DNA of 7,247 nt from an uncultured Sphingobium sp. (GTDB taxonomy: Bacteria > Pseudomonadota > Alphaproteobacteria > Sphingomonadales > Sphingomonadaceae). How positions within the stretch are numbered: position 1 is the stretch's first letter; the number at the start of each line of letters is the position of its first letter. This document shows, piece by piece, positions 5,893 to 7,247 of this stretch. Under the pieces are notes generated by a model, which saw only the letters and a list, made by a program, of their open reading frames with translations, ran no database searches and had not been told where the DNA came from. The position numbers and the translations under genes were made by a program. The stretch is from positions 1 through 7,247 of the forward strand of contig CAJYHD010000080.1 of the NCBI GenBank assembly GCA_913773715.1, given 5' to 3'.

Positions 5893-7247
5893 TCAGCCGA
5901 CGCGGTTTTCGACCAGATTGTCCACGACGGACGGGTCGGCCAGCGTGCTGGTGTCGCCGAGCGCCTGGGCCGAGACTTCGCCTTCCGCGATCTTGCGCAG
6001 GATTCGGCGCATAATCTTGCCCGAACGCGTCTTGGGCAGGCCGGGCGCGAACTGGATCGCGTCGGGCGTGGCGATCGGGCCGATCTCGCTGCGGACCCAC
6101 TTCACCAGCGTCTGGCGCAGGTCGTCGGACGGCTCCACGCCGCTGTTGAGCGTCACATAGGCATAGATGCCCTGACCCTTCACGTCATGGGGCATGCCGA
6201 CGACGGCGGCCTCCGCGACCGCTTCGTGGAGGACGAGCGCGCTTTCGACTTCGGCGGTGCCCATGCGATGGCCCGAGACGTTGATGACGTCATCGACACG
6301 GCCGGTGATCCAGTAATAGCCGTCCGCGTCTCTGCGCGCGCCGTCGCCCGTCGTATATTTGCCGCGATAGGTGGTGAAATAGGTCTGGAAAAAGCGGTCA
6401 TGATCGCCCCAGACGGTCCGCATCTGACCCGGCCAGCTGCGTTCGATGACGAGATTGCCCTCAGCCGCGCCGTCCAGCACCTTGCCCTCCGCGTCCACGA
6501 TCTGCGGCAGCACGCCGGGGAGGGGCAGGGTGGCCGAACCGGGCTTGAGGTCCGTCGCGCCGGGGAAGGGGGCGATCAGCGCGCCGCCCGTTTCGGTCTG
6601 CCACCATGTATCGATGATCGGGCAGCGATTTTCGCCGACGACGCTGTAGTACCAGCGCCATGCTTCCGGGTTGATCGGTTCGCCGACCGTGCCGAGGACG
6701 CGGAGCGAGGCGCGGCTGGTCGATTTTACGTGATCGTCGCCCTCCTTCATCAGGGCGCGTAGCGCCGTTGGGGCGGTGTAGAGGATCTGGACCTGATGCT
6801 TGTCCACGATTTCCCAGATGCGCGAGGGCGTCGGCCAGTTTGGCACGCCCTCGTACATCAGCGTCGTCGCGCCGTTGGCGAGCGGGCCATAGACGATATA
6901 GCTGTGGCCGGTGACCCAGCCGATGTCGGCGGCGCACCAGTAGATGTCGCCGGGGAGATAGTCGAAGCAGAGTTCGTGCGTGAGGCTGGCCCATAGCAGG
7001 TAGCCGCCGCTGGTGTGCAACACACCCTTGGGCTTGCCGGTAGAACCGGAGGTGTAGAGGATGAAGAGCGGATCTTCGGCGTTCATCGGCTCGGGCGGGC
7101 AATCGGCATCGACCTTCGCCGCTTCGTCATGCAGCCAAAGGTCGCGGCCTTCCGTCATCGGCACGTCCTTGCCCGTCGCCTTGACGACGAGGACTGTCTT
7201 GACGCCTTCGGCATGTTTCAGCGCCGCGTCGACATTGACCTTGAGCG
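5893..7247 (-). CDS. acs: Acetyl-CoA synthetase (AMP-forming), C-terminal part; 5' end outside window
   Basis: The enzyme makes acetyl-CoA from acetate, ATP and CoA through acetyl-AMP in the cytosol. The frame is open to the right edge and gives the last 450 of about 650 residues; the GTG at 7164 lies inside the conserved gene and is not the start. Numbering from the first complete visible codon, the ATP-binding motif [11 protein letters not shown] is at 64-74 and [10 protein letters not shown] at 212-221. [20 protein letters not shown] is at 313-332, and [11 protein letters not shown] at 404-414 with the catalytic, acetylatable Lys410 (codon 6016-6018). Pocket residues that fit acetate in Salmonella Acs are kept: the GWVTG segment, the Val of VGEP and the second Trp of TWWQTE. 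This favours acetate over propionate or longer acids. The equivalent of Salmonella Lys609 being present suggests possible control by reversible acetylation, though no acetyltransferase or deacetylase gene lies in the window. Confidence 0.95.
   Translation of the reverse strand, partial: LKVNVDAALKHAEGVKTVLVVKATGKDVPMTEGRDLWLHDEAAKVDADCPPEPMNAEDPLFILYTSGSTGKPKGVLHTSGGYLLWASLTHELCFDYLPGDIYWCAADIGWVTGHSYIVYGPLANGATTLMYEGVPNWPTPSRIWEIVDKHQVQILYTAPTALRALMKEGDDHVKSTSRASLRVLGTVGEPINPEAWRWYYSVVGENRCPIIDTWWQTETGGALIAPFPGATDLKPGSATLPLPGVLPQIVDAEGKVLDGAAEGNLVIERSWPGQMRTVWGDHDRFFQTYFTTYRGKYTTGDGARRDADGYYWITGRVDDVINVSGHRMGTAEVESALVLHEAVAEAAVVGMPHDVKGQGIYAYVTLNSGVEPSDDLRQTLVKWVRSEIGPIATPDAIQFAPGLPKTRSGKIMRRILRKIAEGEVSAQALGDTSTLADPSVVDNLVENRVG

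Noticed and set aside
5690..6100. Minus-strand frame of 136 codons covering the end of acs and the gap
   Set aside because: It is out of frame with acs and its middle part translates the REP-like repeat (VTPDLIRGP), a common false-gene product.
5854..6762. Open frame of 302 codons on the plus strand
   Set aside because: It is antisense to strongly conserved acetyl-CoA synthetase sequence and shows no domain of its own.
7162..7164. GTG as the acs start codon
   Set aside because: The same frame continues upstream to the window edge with residues that fit acetyl-CoA synthetase, so the gene is simply cut by the edge.

Overview
The window looks like chromosomal DNA from a sphingomonad-type alphaproteobacterium (Sphingomonas, Sphingobium, Novosphingobium or a close relative). 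The evidence is the high GC content; an ABC exporter that, from memory, aligns end to end with the structurally characterised Atm1 exporter of Novosphingobium aromaticivorans; a good match to the alphaproteobacterial EcfG (general stress response) promoter; and a short palindrome of a kind common between genes in this group. There are no rRNA or tRNA genes, CRISPR arrays, insertion sequences or phage genes. It is mostly ordinary core-genome sequence with a few regulatory points worth checking.

Layout. Positions 1-481 (minus) hold the N-terminal 160 residues of an aminopeptidase P (Xaa-Pro aminopeptidase), cut by the left edge. A 111-base divergent region (482-592) with a 7-bp palindrome separates it from an oligopeptidase B gene (593-2653, plus), whose stop codon overlaps by one base the start of a small hotdog-fold acyl-CoA thioesterase (2653-3054, plus). 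Next comes a predicted EcfG promoter (3056-3081) driving a secreted, Ala-rich helical protein of unknown function (3117-3734, plus). This gene converges on an Atm1-type ABC exporter (3761-5608, minus), and a 13-bp hairpin fills the 26-base gap and the exporter's last codons. Positions 5609-5892 are non-coding and rich in inverted repeats: a possible operator/promoter, a long hairpin, a REP-like palindrome and a probable terminator. The C-terminal two thirds of acetyl-CoA synthetase (5893-7247, minus) runs off the right edge.

How the genes relate. The two divergent peptidases (X-Pro and Arg/Lys specific) both act on short cytosolic peptides and share one control region. The thioesterase is translationally coupled to oligopeptidase B, but I see no metabolic link. 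The exporter family removes glutathione conjugates and metal-thiol complexes and supports detoxification and redox balance; acetyl-CoA synthetase activates acetate. The least described item is the stress-promoter-driven secreted Ala-rich protein. I found no evidence of a new multi-gene system.
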